64,000 nucleotides of DNA from Melastoma dodecandrum. Lineage: Eukaryota > Streptophyta > Magnoliopsida > Myrtales > Melastomataceae. Within the stretch, counting starts at the first letter, position 1, and each line of letters opens with the position of its first letter. Both the position numbers and the translations under genes were made by a program. Shown one piece after another: positions 11,230 through 21,367 of the stretch. The stretch spans positions 2,996,001 through 3,060,000 of the forward strand of contig JARUPY010000533.1 in NCBI GenBank assembly GCA_029817715.1, written 5' to 3'. The notes beneath the pieces were generated by a model, which searched no databases, was not told the DNA's origin, and was given only the letters and a program-made list of their open reading frames with translations.

Positions 11230-12695
11230 ATGATCAGATTCAACCTCAAACGCAGGATCCAGCGTCGGGTGTCCACGCTCAGGCGCCTCGCCCGCCATCT
11301 CTGCTTCGGGTTTGTCGTATGCTCCAGCCCCAAGTCTCGCTCTACGTACCGGATGCTGCTTCCCTCCACAAACTCGAAGAGGGGTAATGTCGGTAGCCAG
11401 AAGGGTGCGAGGGGTTCGGAGGGGTGCGTGGCACAGGGCAGGACGATGTTCGACGGCGGAGTGGATTCCGATCTCGTCGCCCTGAAGATTAGCCTCTTGG
11501 GTGATCACCAGATTGGCAAAACCAGCTTCTTGGTATCAATGACTTCTTCTTCTTCTTTTTTATAATATTTTCCCGTTCAAAAATCGAATCATAATTTAAT
11601 TTCAAACTATTTATCTTTAAAAAAAAAAAATTCTGTAGGCAAAGTATGTTGGGGATGGGAAAGAACAGAATGGTTCCAAAATGGAGGGCCTAAAATTGAT
11701 GGACAAGACAACTTTGGTAAGAGGGGCAAGAATCTCTTACAGCATTTGGGAGGTTGAAGGTAAGTATTTTTGGATAGCATTATTTTTATCTGAAAGGGAA
11801 AACTTCGGTGTTGGTAATTTCTATCTGTGTTGTATGTTTAGGTGAGGATTGCTCTCAGCACCAAGTTCCCATGGCTTGCAAGGACTCTGTGGCCATACTC
11901 TTCATGTTCGACCTGACGAGCCGGCGCACGTTGAACAGGTCAGTTACCGTCGTCGAGAGCGTTGTAGACGGGGAGACATGATGCCCTGGTTAGATTAGAG
12001 CTCGCATGAAGTGGTGTTTGTGGTTTGTTTGTTGCAGTGTAATAAGCTGGTATCAACAAGCCAGAAGATGGAACCAGGTTTGTCTGTTTTCCTCGTTTTC
12101 CTTTACCCAAAATTTGCGTTAATTAATTTGTTTTTCCCTTTCTTAAAAAATGCAAGAGTGCGATTCCAATAATAGTAGGGACAAAGTTCGACGATTTCGT
12201 GAAGTTACCCATAGATCTGCAGTGGACAATTGCTAGCCAGGTACCTTTCTTTTTACTATTAAATAAAAGATCTCTCTATTTGTAAATTATGTCATTTATG
12301 ACAATTGACCCCGCCATTATGACAGTGGAGTGCTCCATAAAATTAAATGTAAATACTTTGATTGGTAACAGTTATTTTGGACAGTGAATTAATGTTGGTC
12401 TAAATAAAATTGATACTGCCGTTGAGTTGATGTGGACGTGTTAGGCCCGATATAAATGTTTTCAAGAGAACTTCCTAAATCTTCATCACCTTATCAGAGT
12501 AATGAATGTTTGTACATTTTGTTTTATAAGGCGCGGGGGTATGCCAGGGCGCTCAACGCAACCCTGTTCTTCTCGAGCGCAACCTACAACATCAACGTCA
12601 GCAAGATCTTCAAGTTCATCGCCGCGAGGCTGTTTGACCTACCGTGGACCGTGGAGCGCAACCTCACCGTGGGAGAGCCCATCATCGACTTTTGA
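11230..12695 (+). CDS. SGP1: Septum-promoting GTP-binding protein 1-like small GTPase
   Basis: Six exons: 11230-11532, 11639-11759, 11842-11938, 12038-12077, 12157-12240 and 12531-12695, coding for 269 residues. It is a Ras-superfamily GTPase of the Spg1/Tem1 group, which in yeast controls septation and mitotic exit; Arabidopsis SGP1 is linked to MAP4K signalling. The N-terminal extension of about 80 residues is very basic (MIRFNLKRRIQRR). The G1 loop is GDHQIGKTSF. The G3 region is the relaxed IWEVEGEDCS, with no DxxG as in other members. G4 is GTKFDDF, and the C-terminus is WTVERNLTVGEPIIDF, nearly invariant in the family. There is no CaaX box. All splice phases agree. The start ATG was chosen because the frame upstream is proline-rich leader sequence without conservation. 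Confidence 0.9.
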
Positions 12696-12915
12696 GTCTT
12701 CCCCTTTTCTCCTTTTCTCGCTCAAATCGCACATATCTTCGTTGTTGTTGTTGTTCTCGTTAAGAAAGAAAAACTGCGACCGCGTCGCTAGAGAGGAGGA
12801 TGTGATGGATCAATCTAGCGAAATGTAAACGAGTTGCTTAATTCGATGATGGACGGAGTTCGACTTAATTCTTTTTCATGAGTTTAACGCGTGCAATATT
12901 CGGCCCTGAGGAAAT

Positions 12916-12962
12916 GGCCCAATTGGGTCTATATTTCCATGATGAGCCCATATTTAGGCCCA
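12916..12962 (+). promoter_or_regulatory. Site II-like GGCCCA elements upstream of the TMEM97-like gene
   Basis: GGCCCA occurs at 12916-12921 and AGGCCCA at 12956-12962, about 140-180 bases upstream of the ATG at 13099. The arrangement resembles housekeeping promoters of plants. Confidence 0.35.
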
Positions 12963-13098
12963 TAGAAATAAAATATGGATTGCAAGTCTCAAAATCGCAT
13001 TACAGTCTCCCAGTCCCACCGTGAAACGCACTCTCCTAATCCTCAGAGATCAGACCGCAGCTCCAACAGACCACACTCTCTTTGAAGTTTGATCCGAC

Positions 13099-13658
13099 AT
13101 GGTCGATCTCCCGGCAACCCTCCGTCCAATGATGGGTTGCTTATCCTGCTTTCAGACGCCGCTTCCTCTTCCTCTGCTTCCTCTTCATGGGCTCGTCATT
13201 CCCCTGTTTGACACTCACTCCTGCATCCCCAGGTTGTACGACCCCTACGTGCTCGCCGACCTCAACGCTTCCTACTCCCGGTACTCCGGCGTCTTCCTTG
13301 CGCTTGCCTTCCTTTGGCCCCTCTCCCTTGCTAACTTGGTCGGGGTCTTGGGTTCCAAACCCTGTCTCCGCACCACCTGCCTCGTATACAGAGTCTCTGT
13401 TGTGACTTCTTTGGTGAGTTTTAGTTATCTGTTGGCCTGCTTCCGTGTAGCTCTAGCATGCAAATACTTAGTCTCTGCTCGTGTGATCTGCAGCCGGCCA
13501 TACTGCCAGAGTTGATTTGGTCCCCGAAAAACTCCGACGAGCTTAACATGATCTACTTACCCTTCTTGGGTGTTGCTGTCTGGCCTTTAATTCGCGGGCT
13601 TTTGCCATGGCATTGGCAAGACTTCTTCGGCAAGCTGCACAGGGCCTTCATTGGCTAA
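13099..13658 (+). CDS. Sigma intracellular receptor 2 / TMEM97-like membrane protein (EXPERA family)
   Basis: Two exons, 13099-13413 and 13494-13658, coding for 159 residues. The family comprises four-helix ER membrane proteins with an EXPERA fold; animal TMEM97 is involved in sterol and NPC1 handling. Features seen: a hydrophobic first helix followed by PLFDTHSCIP, the conserved DPYVLADLNASYSRY stretch, a helix with WPLSLANLVGVLGSKPC, then TTCLVYRVSVVTSL just before the intron. The second exon begins PAILPELI and contains the last helix (YLPFLGVAVWPLIRGLLPW). The positions of the Asp-rich loop and the TTCLxYGxS-type motif fit plant homologues. The splice junction falls between codons. The short tail after RGLLP is not typical and has no obvious ER-retrieval signal. 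Confidence 0.7.
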
Positions 13659-14307
13659 GAAGAAGAAGGCTTGAACTGCATCGGCTTCTTGAACCGAACT
13701 TCATTGTTGCCAGTTGAAACTGCCGGGCTGGATTCCTCGCATCCTCAGTTTGCTTTGAGGGGAGTCTCTGTTTTAACTAGCTCGATTCACTCTATTTTCG
13801 TCTGTTTTTTGATAGCACTCTCTCCTGCATCCGTAGTTTTATCCATTTTCAAAATGCATTTGTAAACTGATAACATTTTTAGTTGTTTGATCGTCATTTG
13901 GATTAGGATTAACAATCCAAATATCGCCAAAAAAATATTTTGCAGATTTTTTATTCAGTCCCAGGCATTTCAATCATATTTCTAAGAAAACTTCCTGTTT
14001 TTCTCTTACTTTAATTATTGAAATTAATGTTTTCCTCTAACTTCCATTATTAAATTATAGTTTTCTCTAACGCTAACTACCAATCTTGATATGTAGTGAG
14101 GTGATGTTTTAGAATAATTTAATGAGTTTTAGTAAAGATCAAGCTTTCTCATCGAGCTTTAATATGATAGTATGCCAACTTGAGAATACATAAAATATAA
14201 CAGCCCCATAATTGGCTTTGCATTTACATTCTCATACTTGAGATGAGGTTACCAATGGAATAAGTAGCAGTATATTATGTACATGTATGTCGGATTTATG
14301 AGCTTCC

Positions 14308-15393
14308 TTATGCAGTTGGGTAAGACGCCTTCATGGCGATGCCGCAAAGGCCTTCCTTGGCACTGACATCTCTCTGCATCCGGATGTAACCCTGTTCTCC
14401 CCACTCTGCTCCCCACGAGTTCTTCACCAACCAGTACTTAGTACCATCGGTATCTGTCCCGTAACCAACAACGGCAACCCCATGATCGAGCTCCGTTCCA
14501 CATGGCCCGGTGAATACTCCGCTCGAGTAGAACTGGAAATTGAAGTCTCCGGCATCTATAGCAACAGAGACCGGCTGGTTGGCCGCGGCCTTCAGCAGGG
14601 ATGTCTCGCTGTTGGCAGGGACATCCTGGTATCCGGTTATGTGTACTGCCGCATTGGCTTCCTCCTTTATGTTGCATTTCCCGTCGACGCCCTTGTAAGG
14701 GTAACTCACCTCAGTGGTCAAGCCATGACTCTTGACGAACTGGAAAGCGCTGTCCATCCAACCTCCCTGGCACCCCTGGTCGACTCCGTGAATGTCGCAG
14801 TCGACGAGCTCTTGCTCAGAAAGCGAGACCAACTTCCCTGTGGAGATCTGGTGGATGCCTTCCACAGCTGCCACTGCCGAGAAAGCCCAGCAGCATCCTG
14901 CAAAGTTTTGAACCCTGTCAATAAGCGTTCAGCTACAATTGGGTAGTAATTCGCTAACCTTATACTCACCACATTGCTGTTGATTCTTGATCGGCGTCAC
15001 GGCACCCTTCTTCCTCCAATCCATTGTCGAAGGCACCGCAGTGACGTTCTCGTACTTGAAGCTCTCCTGTGGAGAGCAGATGTGTTCCTTATATCTGTTA
15101 TAGGTCGACTTGAACTCTTCATTGGTGAGATCTGCGAACTTGTTGGGGGCTAACTTGAACGGCTTCTCGTTCGCCTGGTTGAAGTCATCGATGCGAATGG
15201 CGTTCTCCTTGAAAATCTGGAACCTCTTCTCCTTCTCGAGATCACTGCCATAAACACGCCCATAACGGGCCATCCACTGCTCATACCTCTGTCGCATGGT
15301 CTGGTCAACTGCACCGAGGGTTCTCGCCTGAGAACGCTGAGGACATAGCAAGAGGATCAACGCGAGGAAGATCAACTGCTTCAAGGAACCCAT
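14308..15393 (-). CDS. SAG39: Papain-like cysteine protease, SAG39/SAG12 type
   Basis: Two exons, 15393-14970 and 14897-14308, coding for 337 residues. It is a secreted or vacuolar C1A endopeptidase typical of senescing tissue. Residues 1-23 form a signal peptide ([17 protein letters not shown]). An I29 inhibitor prodomain with an ERFNIN-type helix ([18 protein letters not shown]) follows. The mature enzyme starts near [13 protein letters not shown]. The intron splits the Gly codon just before the catalytic Cys in CGCCWAFSA; the His is in [11 protein letters not shown] and the Asn in KNSWGAEWG. One residue is unusual: the segment before the active site reads NQQQCG where papains have NQGxCG. 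A TATA box lies 79 bases upstream of the ATG. There is no granulin domain. Confidence 0.9.
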
Positions 15394-15471
15394 GATCCTG
15401 ATCAGAATTACTTTTTTGTAACTCGAGTTAGTGTCTCTCGAAGCACATGAAATTACATTTCATTGATCCTC

Positions 15472-15479
15472 CTTTTATA
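15472..15479 (-). promoter_or_regulatory. TATA box of the SAG39-type gene
   Basis: The minus strand reads TATAAAAG, 79 bases upstream of the start codon at 15393. It is a canonical TATA sequence at a normal distance for a short 5' leader. Confidence 0.6.
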
Positions 15480-16325
15480 CATGATGGATCAACCACGGCC
15501 AACCTCATGTCAGACAACCTTGAGGTCGTAAAGTTGTCCTGCTTGAATAGTGCTGACAAGTATGCCTCGGGTAATATTAGAACAAAACTGGGTTCCAATG
15601 GATTGCGACGTCTTCTGGGGCTAGTCTTGCGTGCCCGAGAATGTACCCTGAGATGGACTCGTCTGATTTGCAGAACCAAACAACTGACTTGTCTTGCATT
15701 AAAACTTTGAAAATATATGGTTCATTACTGGATAGTTGCATATAACCGTACGGCATAGGATTGAAAGAGAGTTTGGGTAATGCCTTTTCAGCGGCAGGTG
15801 TAGGTTCACAGGTTTCTTTTCGTGTGGTTGGAGGTAAAATGAATCAGAAGGTCGATACGATCACAGTTTGCAGCTGTATGCTTCTCGTATTGATCAAGCT
15901 TCAAACTTCTTGAAATACAGCTAAGTGAAAGAGATACTTGTCCTTAACCTGACATGCTGGTCAGTCGTTTGAAGCAGACACTCCAAAAAATTGAAGTACA
16001 AAAAGAGTTAAAAGTTCAAGCATGCGAGACGTTACACGGTTGGCAGAGTTCGGTAGTGATCTTTGAGGTTGTCGTTTGGGAAGTCAGTCAATACCCGAAC
16101 CTCTTATCCTTTGCTTGCCGAAGAAATCTTCATCCAGGATTCAATGTAAGGGTGCGCTCTTGGGCTCTTGACTCCCATTTTCTGTTCCGGAGGCAAGAAG
16201 CAAGTTCTTTATCGGCTGGTCATGGTGTAAAGATGTTGGGGAGTGATAGTAAAGTGAATGACTTGCGTTTTAGGAGGGGAAGGGGGTACACTTTTAAGCG
16301 CTTTGGCTGGATAAAGAAGATGCTC
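15480..16325. other. Gene-free stretch
   Basis: It holds the upstream region of the SAG39-type gene and then sequence without recognisable features. A plus-strand open frame of 149 codons at 15954-16403 has no recognisable family motif and overlaps the HD-Zip relic on the other strand, so I do not call it. Confidence 0.4.
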
Positions 16326-16497
16326 GGACCCGAGGGACAGCTTAGCTGTTGGAATGCAATCAGCCAGTATTTGAAATGCCACGGTCAGAAGAGAACCGCC
16401 TGAACTCATCCCCTGGTTGCCTCCTCCAGTGGACATAGATCCATCTTGAAGTATGTCGAAACCAGATGGAGGAGTGCCACGTAGTCCCGCATCTCCG
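16326..16497 (-). pseudogene. Relic of an HD-Zip class IV gene (end of START-associated domain)
   Basis: Read on the minus strand, this fragment encodes the last-exon region of ANL2/HDG-type homeodomain-leucine zipper IV factors: an ADYVALLPSGF-like block, then FDILQDG, GGNQG, and [26 protein letters not shown]. The first block is readable only if one extra G near 16486 and one missing base near 16475 are allowed for, so the frame shifts twice within 20 bases. Homology stops abruptly after LSLGS, where functional genes continue with VATVN and about 25 more residues. A pyrimidine tract just upstream ends in TTCGG where an intron acceptor (CAG) would be expected. No homeodomain, zipper or START core is present in the window. 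Confidence 0.65.
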
Positions 16498-16959
16498 AAC
16501 AGAGAGAGAGGGCGAGTATGTGGCGGCCCACTCCGCGAATCAAAACGAACCAAATCATCTAAATTCCTTCTTCTTCTTCTTCTTTTGCAACTAAATTATT
16601 TCTATTACAAAAATCCACATCCCCATTACATCACCCTATAAACAAAGGTCAACTCCTAATCTGAACTTTCAAACCTTTTTTTTTCCTTATTATTGGGTGG
16701 GGGGGTTGTATTGATTTTTCCTCGCACGTTCTCTTGCTCCATCCGTGTGTTTAGTTCCGCTGTTGCAATGCAACATCCCCCCCCCCTAAACCATCAACTC
16801 CTCCACAAGGATTTGCCCCACCAGCCGACCATCACCACCACGACCACCTTAGATTCTGTCGTCCCAATTGCTCCTTGTCCCTCCCTCCCTTATCTCTTCT
16901 CCTTAATAAGTAAATAAAACCGGGTTCTCCTTCCCTTCATCTACCTAGCCTCCTTTCTT

Positions 16960-17662
16960 ATGGAGCACGGGACCGACAACCACGGCTCCTCCTCTGAAGA
17001 GAGTGGATGGACCACTTACCTTCGAGATTTCTCCGACGGCTACTACTGCTCCGGCTCTTACTGCTCTTCACTTGTCTCCGATGCCGCCTCCCATGCTTGT
17101 AGGCCGTCGCCTGTTGCCTGCGACGAGATCAGGGGGCCAAAGAAGGTGAACCTGGTCAAGAAAACCGTTAGGGGAGCAAGAGATATTACTCATGAAGACC
17201 CTCTGGAGGATACGGCGAGTTCGCCAGTGAATAGCCCCAGGGTATGTATGTTATGCGACTCGGCATTCAACTTTCATCTCCCACGCATCAAGATCCCCAT
17301 CAGCTTGAACATAAATCGATCTGATATCTTGTTTCTGAATCATTTCACGAGCAGATCGTTGACAGGATCAAAGGAATGGATCACCCGACGCATGCCACTC
17401 CGAAATCCAAGGTTCTTTTTATTTTTGTTTTTCCCTTTGTCATTTCTTATTTCCTTCATGGTGTTGATTGGTTTTATGGGGTTTTTGGTTGGTGGCAAAG
17501 GATGGAGGAGGAGGAGGAGGAGGAGGAGGGAAATGGGAGAAATCGGGGACGGGATGTGAGGTGGATGATGGGAGGAGCATCGAATGCAACAAAAGGAATT
17601 CGAGTGATCTGAAGAAGAGAGGACTGTGTTTGGTCCCTTTGTCATCCTTGTTCATGGGTTGA
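16960..17662 (+). CDS. VASCULAR-RELATED UNKNOWN PROTEIN (VUP)-like
   Basis: Three exons, 16960-17241, 17355-17411 and 17501-17662, giving 166 residues. VUP proteins are small plant proteins without known domains, expressed in vascular tissue; overexpression of Arabidopsis VUP1 perturbs growth. Here the N-terminus has the family motif SSEESGWTTYLRDF, then a Ser/Tyr-rich segment with SLVSDAAS. The C-terminus is DLKKRGLCLVPLSSLF, matching the conserved tail of the family. Exon 3 begins with a GGA repeat giving nine glycines. The second exon (IVDRIKGMDHPTH) is short; both junctions are between codons and GT-AG. A low-complexity polyG in place of a conserved segment may have expanded recently. Confidence 0.6.
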
Positions 17663-17965
17663 ATCATTGTTGTCATTCTTAGGTGTGGGAGGATTGAATT
17701 CGTCCTAGTTTTGGTTTCCCACCACTCCAAGTGAGAAACTTTTCCTTTTCCTTGAAAGAAAAGACAGGAAGAAGATCCAATCCCAAATATCTTGTAATCT
17801 TCACAAAAGAGAAAAAAAAAACGTGAAGGGATGGATGTCCAACCCAAAACAAAGTGTATATACGTAATATACTTTACCACATTCGTGGGAGGGGTGTTGT
17901 TCTATTTCTCTCTTTATTATTTTTGTATACACGGATATTCGGATCATCAATAAGATGATAAACAT

Positions 17966-17970
17966 GATTA
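17966..17970 (+). repeat. Left target-site duplication (GATTA) of the copia element
   Basis: The five bases directly before the left LTR are GATTA, identical to the five bases directly after the right LTR. Confidence 0.9.
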
Positions 17971-18355
17971 TGTTAAAGATCAACAACTACTTTCCAAGTT
18001 TCTCGAAGGTACTAGAAAGTTCTAGAATAATCCGGTAAGTTTCTGGATAAATTTAGAATACTCTAGAACATATTAGAAACTTGGAGAAGTTTTTAGAAAA
18101 TTCTAGAGGATCAATCCTAGCCGTACATGTGGAATAATCCTAGCCGTAGATTGAGGAGGCCAACTAGTATAAATAGAGGTGAGGAGCCTCATTTGTAATT
18201 TAATCATCCAAGAATCCAAGAATCCATGTATTTGAAGTAGTGGAGTATTGGCTTCAAGTGATAGTGTTTCACTTCCTCTTCTTCCGAGCTTAGGAGTTCG
18301 AAGTCCGCTCAAAGACTAGCGTTCGCCTTGTTCAACGCTAAGTCGAGATCCAACA
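17971..18355 (+). repeat. Left LTR of the copia element
   Basis: 385 bp, beginning TGTTAAAGATC and ending GATCCAACA. It contains a TATA-like sequence (GTATAAATAG) near 18164-18173, which probably drives the element. Repeated TTCTAGAA-type palindromes in the first 150 bases recall heat-shock elements (nTTCnnGAAn); this is inference only. Confidence 0.92.
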
Positions 18356-18357
18356 TT

Positions 18358-18369
18358 TGGTATCAGAGC
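18358..18369 (+). other. Primer-binding site (tRNA-Met)
   Basis: TGGTATCAGAGC lies two bases after the left LTR. It is the usual plant copia primer-binding site, complementary to the 3' end of initiator methionine tRNA. Confidence 0.9.
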
Positions 18370-18554
18370 TAGGCGGTTGGGGTCAAGGTGCCGAAGTCCG
18401 GCAAAGGTTCTGCCGAAGTCCAGCGGAGGTTCTGCAGACGTATAGCAGAGGTTCTGCCAAAATACCGCCGAAGTTCTTCCGAGGAAGCTGCAATCCGGGA
18501 TTGCGTCGGGCATAGGTCAGGGACCAGGCTACGCTTCTAGAAGTCAAGATCGGT

Positions 18555-21104
18555 ATGGCGGAATTCAACACTGTCGGCATGCTGAAGAAATTAAACAACC
18601 AGAATTATAGCACGTGGAAGACGTGCATGGAGTCCTATCTTCAAGGCCAAGATCTTTGGGAGATTATTGGCGAAAGTGAGACAACCCCACCGGAGGAAGA
18701 TGCTGTCGCTTTGAGGAAATGGCGAATTAAGGCAGGGAAGGCCATGTTCGCCATAAAGACTACTATAGAGGAGGAAATGCTTGAGCATATAAGGTACGCC
18801 ACTACTCCAAAAGATGCCTGGGATATACTAGCGACTAGGTTCTCTAAGAAGAATGATATGAGACTACAGTTGCTAGAGAATGACTTGCTGGCAGTTAGAC
18901 AAGGAGATTTAGGAATTAACCAATTCTTTACAAAAGTAAAGTCTATTTGCCGGGAGATATCAGAGTTAGACCCAGGATCCAGGATTAGCGATGATAGGAT
19001 GAGGAGGATTATTATCCATGGCTTAAGGCCAGAATATAGGGGATTTATTGCGGCGGTGCAAGGATGGCCCACGCCGCCATCGCTAGAAGACCTGGAAAAT
19101 TTGCTAGCTAATCAGGAGACGCTAGCAAAACAATTGGCAGGCATAACCTTAAAAAATGAAGATGAGGCGTTATATAGTAATAGGGGAAGAAGCTATACTA
19201 AGAATAAAAGGAGTGAGGAGAGAAGATTCCCACAAGGCAGTAGAAGTGAGCGACGTGAGCAGCAACCGAATAGACCACAACAACAGAAGAGAGTAGGCAA
19301 ACCGGCTCAGCGGAAGGATGCAGAATGCTTCAACTGTGGTAAGAAGGGGCATTACGCCCGAGATTGTTGGTTCAAGAAGAAAAACGTAGAAGGAAATGCT
19401 GCCACATCAAGCAGTCAAAACGGAGACAAATCTGAAAAAGAGTGGAACCTTGAAGCATCTCTCGCCGTGATGGAAAAAGAGCAGTTGTTGGAAGACCAGG
19501 CTCTTGCAGTAGTTCACGATAACTCTATGAACTATGCAGAGAACTGGATATTTGACTCGGGGTGCTCCAACCATATGACGGGTGATCAGGAGAAGCTACA
19601 GGAGCTGTCAGAATACAAAGGACAGCGAGTTGTCGTCACCGCTAACAACTCAAAACTACCCATTGCTCATATTGGGAAGACTGTCATAGAAGGTGATGAC
19701 AGTTCTAACAAGGTTCAACTGCAGAGAGTTTACCATGTCCCTGCTATAAAGAAGAATCTTCTGTCAGTAGCCCAACTGACAGCCCCTGGCAATTTCGTGG
19801 TGTTCGGGCCAGAAGATGTGAAAGTCTACCGTGAGCTAAAGTTCTCTGGGACGCCGTTCATGGAAGGACGGAAGGTAAACTCCATCTATGTGATGTCAGC
19901 AGAATCGGCATACATAGATAAGGTAAAGAGGAATGAGACAGTTGACCTGTGGCATGAGAGGCTTGGACACGTCGGATACCACAAGTTAAAGGTGATGATG
20001 AGCAAGGAGATGCTGAAAGGTCTCCCTCAACTGGAAGTAAGTGTTGACAACATCTGCTCAGGCTGTCAATACGGAAAGGAACATCAGTTACCGTACGAAG
20101 ACTACAAGTATAGGGCCAAAGAACCACTGCAGCTGATTCACTCCGACGTGTTCGGCCCAGTGAAGCATCCATCAATAGGAGGCTACAGATACATGGTAAC
20201 CTTCATCGACGACTACTCAAGGTATGTCTGGGTAGACTTCATGAAAGAGAAGTCAGAAGTCCTTCAGAAATTCAGAAAGTTCAAGATCAAGGCGGAGAGC
20301 GATTTGCAGACGAAGGTGAAGTACCTACGTACTGACAACGGGGGAGAATATACCTCTCGAGAGTTTATAGAATACCTGAGGGCGAACAACATAAGACGAC
20401 AATGGACTTGTCCCCACACGCCACAGCAGAACAGTGTGGCAAAAAGGAAGAATAGACATCTTGCAGAAGTATGCAGAAGCATGTTGCACGCCAGAAATGT
20501 CCCAGGAAGATATTGGGCAGAGTGCATGAAGACGGCTGCAGATGTTGCAAACAGGCTACCCCAAGCTCGCCTTGAATTCAAGACACCCTTCGAGCTACTA
20601 TGGAAAATGAAGCCAACTGTAAGTCACTTCCGCGTTTTTGGGTGCGTCTGCTATGTCTTCATCCCTAACCACCTACGAAGTAAGTTCGACAAAAAGGCGA
20701 CCAAGTGCATCTTCCTAGGATACGATACAGAGAGAAAAGGATGGAGATGCTGCGATCCTATGACTAACAAGTGCATTGTATCAAGGAACGTCGTCTTTGA
20801 TGAAGCAACTTCCTGGTGGCTGCCTTCAAAGGAACCAGAAGAAGAAGCTCAATTGAAACAAGGGGAGCAAATAACCCTAAAACCAACCATTGAGGAGACT
20901 GATGAAGGACCCACTATAACAGGGAATAATGACACAGAAGAAGAGAGGCCTTGGCAAACTGGAGTGTACCAGAGGTCCTCTCAAGAGAATGCAGCGGAAG
21001 AAGAAACAGGTGACGGGATAACACCACTGAGGAGGTCCACAAGGCAACGAAGACCTCCAGCAAGGTACATAGATGCAGCTCTTGCTGAAGATGTCAATCC
21101 ATAA
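18555..21104 (+). CDS. Copia Gag-protease-integrase polyprotein, integrase active site mutated
   Basis: 849 codons open in one frame. In order: a UBN2-type Gag (MAEFNTVGMLKKLNNQNY start), a CCHC zinc knuckle (CFNCGKKGHYARDC) near residue 256, and an aspartic protease motif (FDSGCSNHMTGD) near residue 334. A GAG-pre-integrase region (LWHERLGHVGYHKL) and the integrase core follow. The core keeps its first two acidic residues (HSDVFGP and RTDNGGEY), but the third, expected 35 residues after the second Asp, is Lys630 (codon AAA at 20442-20444). The flanking consensus Gly is also changed to Ser (QNSVAKRKN). The frame stops at TAA 21102-21104, just before the reverse transcriptase. The integrase is therefore predicted to be catalytically dead. 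Confidence 0.9.
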   Translation: MAEFNTVGMLKKLNNQNYSTWKTCMESYLQGQDLWEIIGESETTPPEEDAVALRKWRIKAGKAMFAIKTTIEEEMLEHIRYATTPKDAWDILATRFSKKNDMRLQLLENDLLAVRQGDLGINQFFTKVKSICREISELDPGSRISDDRMRRIIIHGLRPEYRGFIAAVQGWPTPPSLEDLENLLANQETLAKQLAGITLKNEDEALYSNRGRSYTKNKRSEERRFPQGSRSERREQQPNRPQQQKRVGKPAQRKDAECFNCGKKGHYARDCWFKKKNVEGNAATSSSQNGDKSEKEWNLEASLAVMEKEQLLEDQALAVVHDNSMNYAENWIFDSGCSNHMTGDQEKLQELSEYKGQRVVVTANNSKLPIAHIGKTVIEGDDSSNKVQLQRVYHVPAIKKNLLSVAQLTAPGNFVVFGPEDVKVYRELKFSGTPFMEGRKVNSIYVMSAESAYIDKVKRNETVDLWHERLGHVGYHKLKVMMSKEMLKGLPQLEVSVDNICSGCQYGKEHQLPYEDYKYRAKEPLQLIHSDVFGPVKHPSIGGYRYMVTFIDDYSRYVWVDFMKEKSEVLQKFRKFKIKAESDLQTKVKYLRTDNGGEYTSREFIEYLRANNIRRQWTCPHTPQQNSVAKRKNRHLAEVCRSMLHARNVPGRYWAECMKTAADVANRLPQARLEFKTPFELLWKMKPTVSHFRVFGCVCYVFIPNHLRSKFDKKATKCIFLGYDTERKGWRCCDPMTNKCIVSRNVVFDEATSWWLPSKEPEEEAQLKQGEQITLKPTIEETDEGPTITGNNDTEEERPWQTGVYQRSSQENAAEEETGDGITPLRRSTRQRRPPARYIDAALAEDVNP

Positions 21105-21353
21105 GAGCCATCGACCTTTAAAGAAGCGTCGAAGGACAAGGTATGCCAAGAAGCGATGAGAGAAGAGATTAAAGCATTAGAGGAGAATCAAACTTGGGAT
21201 TTGGTTCCAAAACCTAGCGAGGTAAGACCCACACTCTGCAAGTGGCTCTATAAGGTGAATACTCGCACAGATGGTTCAGAGGAGAGATACAAGGCTCGTC
21301 TCGTCGCCCGAGGAATTTCGAGTACAACTCGGTATGATAAAAAGAGAAAGTAG
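21105..21353 (+). pseudogene. Truncated start of copia reverse transcriptase
   Basis: In the same frame after the TAA, the sequence encodes the usual start of the copia reverse transcriptase: EAMREEIKALEENQTWDLV, then CKWLYKV and ERYKARLVARG. It then diverges and ends at TAG 21351-21353. The catalytic palm (the YVDD region) and RNase H are absent; only about 15 bases separate the stop from the right LTR. Confidence 0.85.
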
Positions 21354-21358
21354 TCGTT

Positions 21359-21367
21359 GAGGGGGAG
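21359..21367 (+). other. Polypurine tract
   Basis: GAGGGGGAG directly precedes the right LTR, in the position of the plus-strand primer of LTR retrotransposons. Confidence 0.8.

Noticed and set aside
15954..16403. Plus-strand frame of 149 codons
   Set aside because: No recognisable domain, no conserved pattern, and it overlaps the HD-Zip relic on the other strand.
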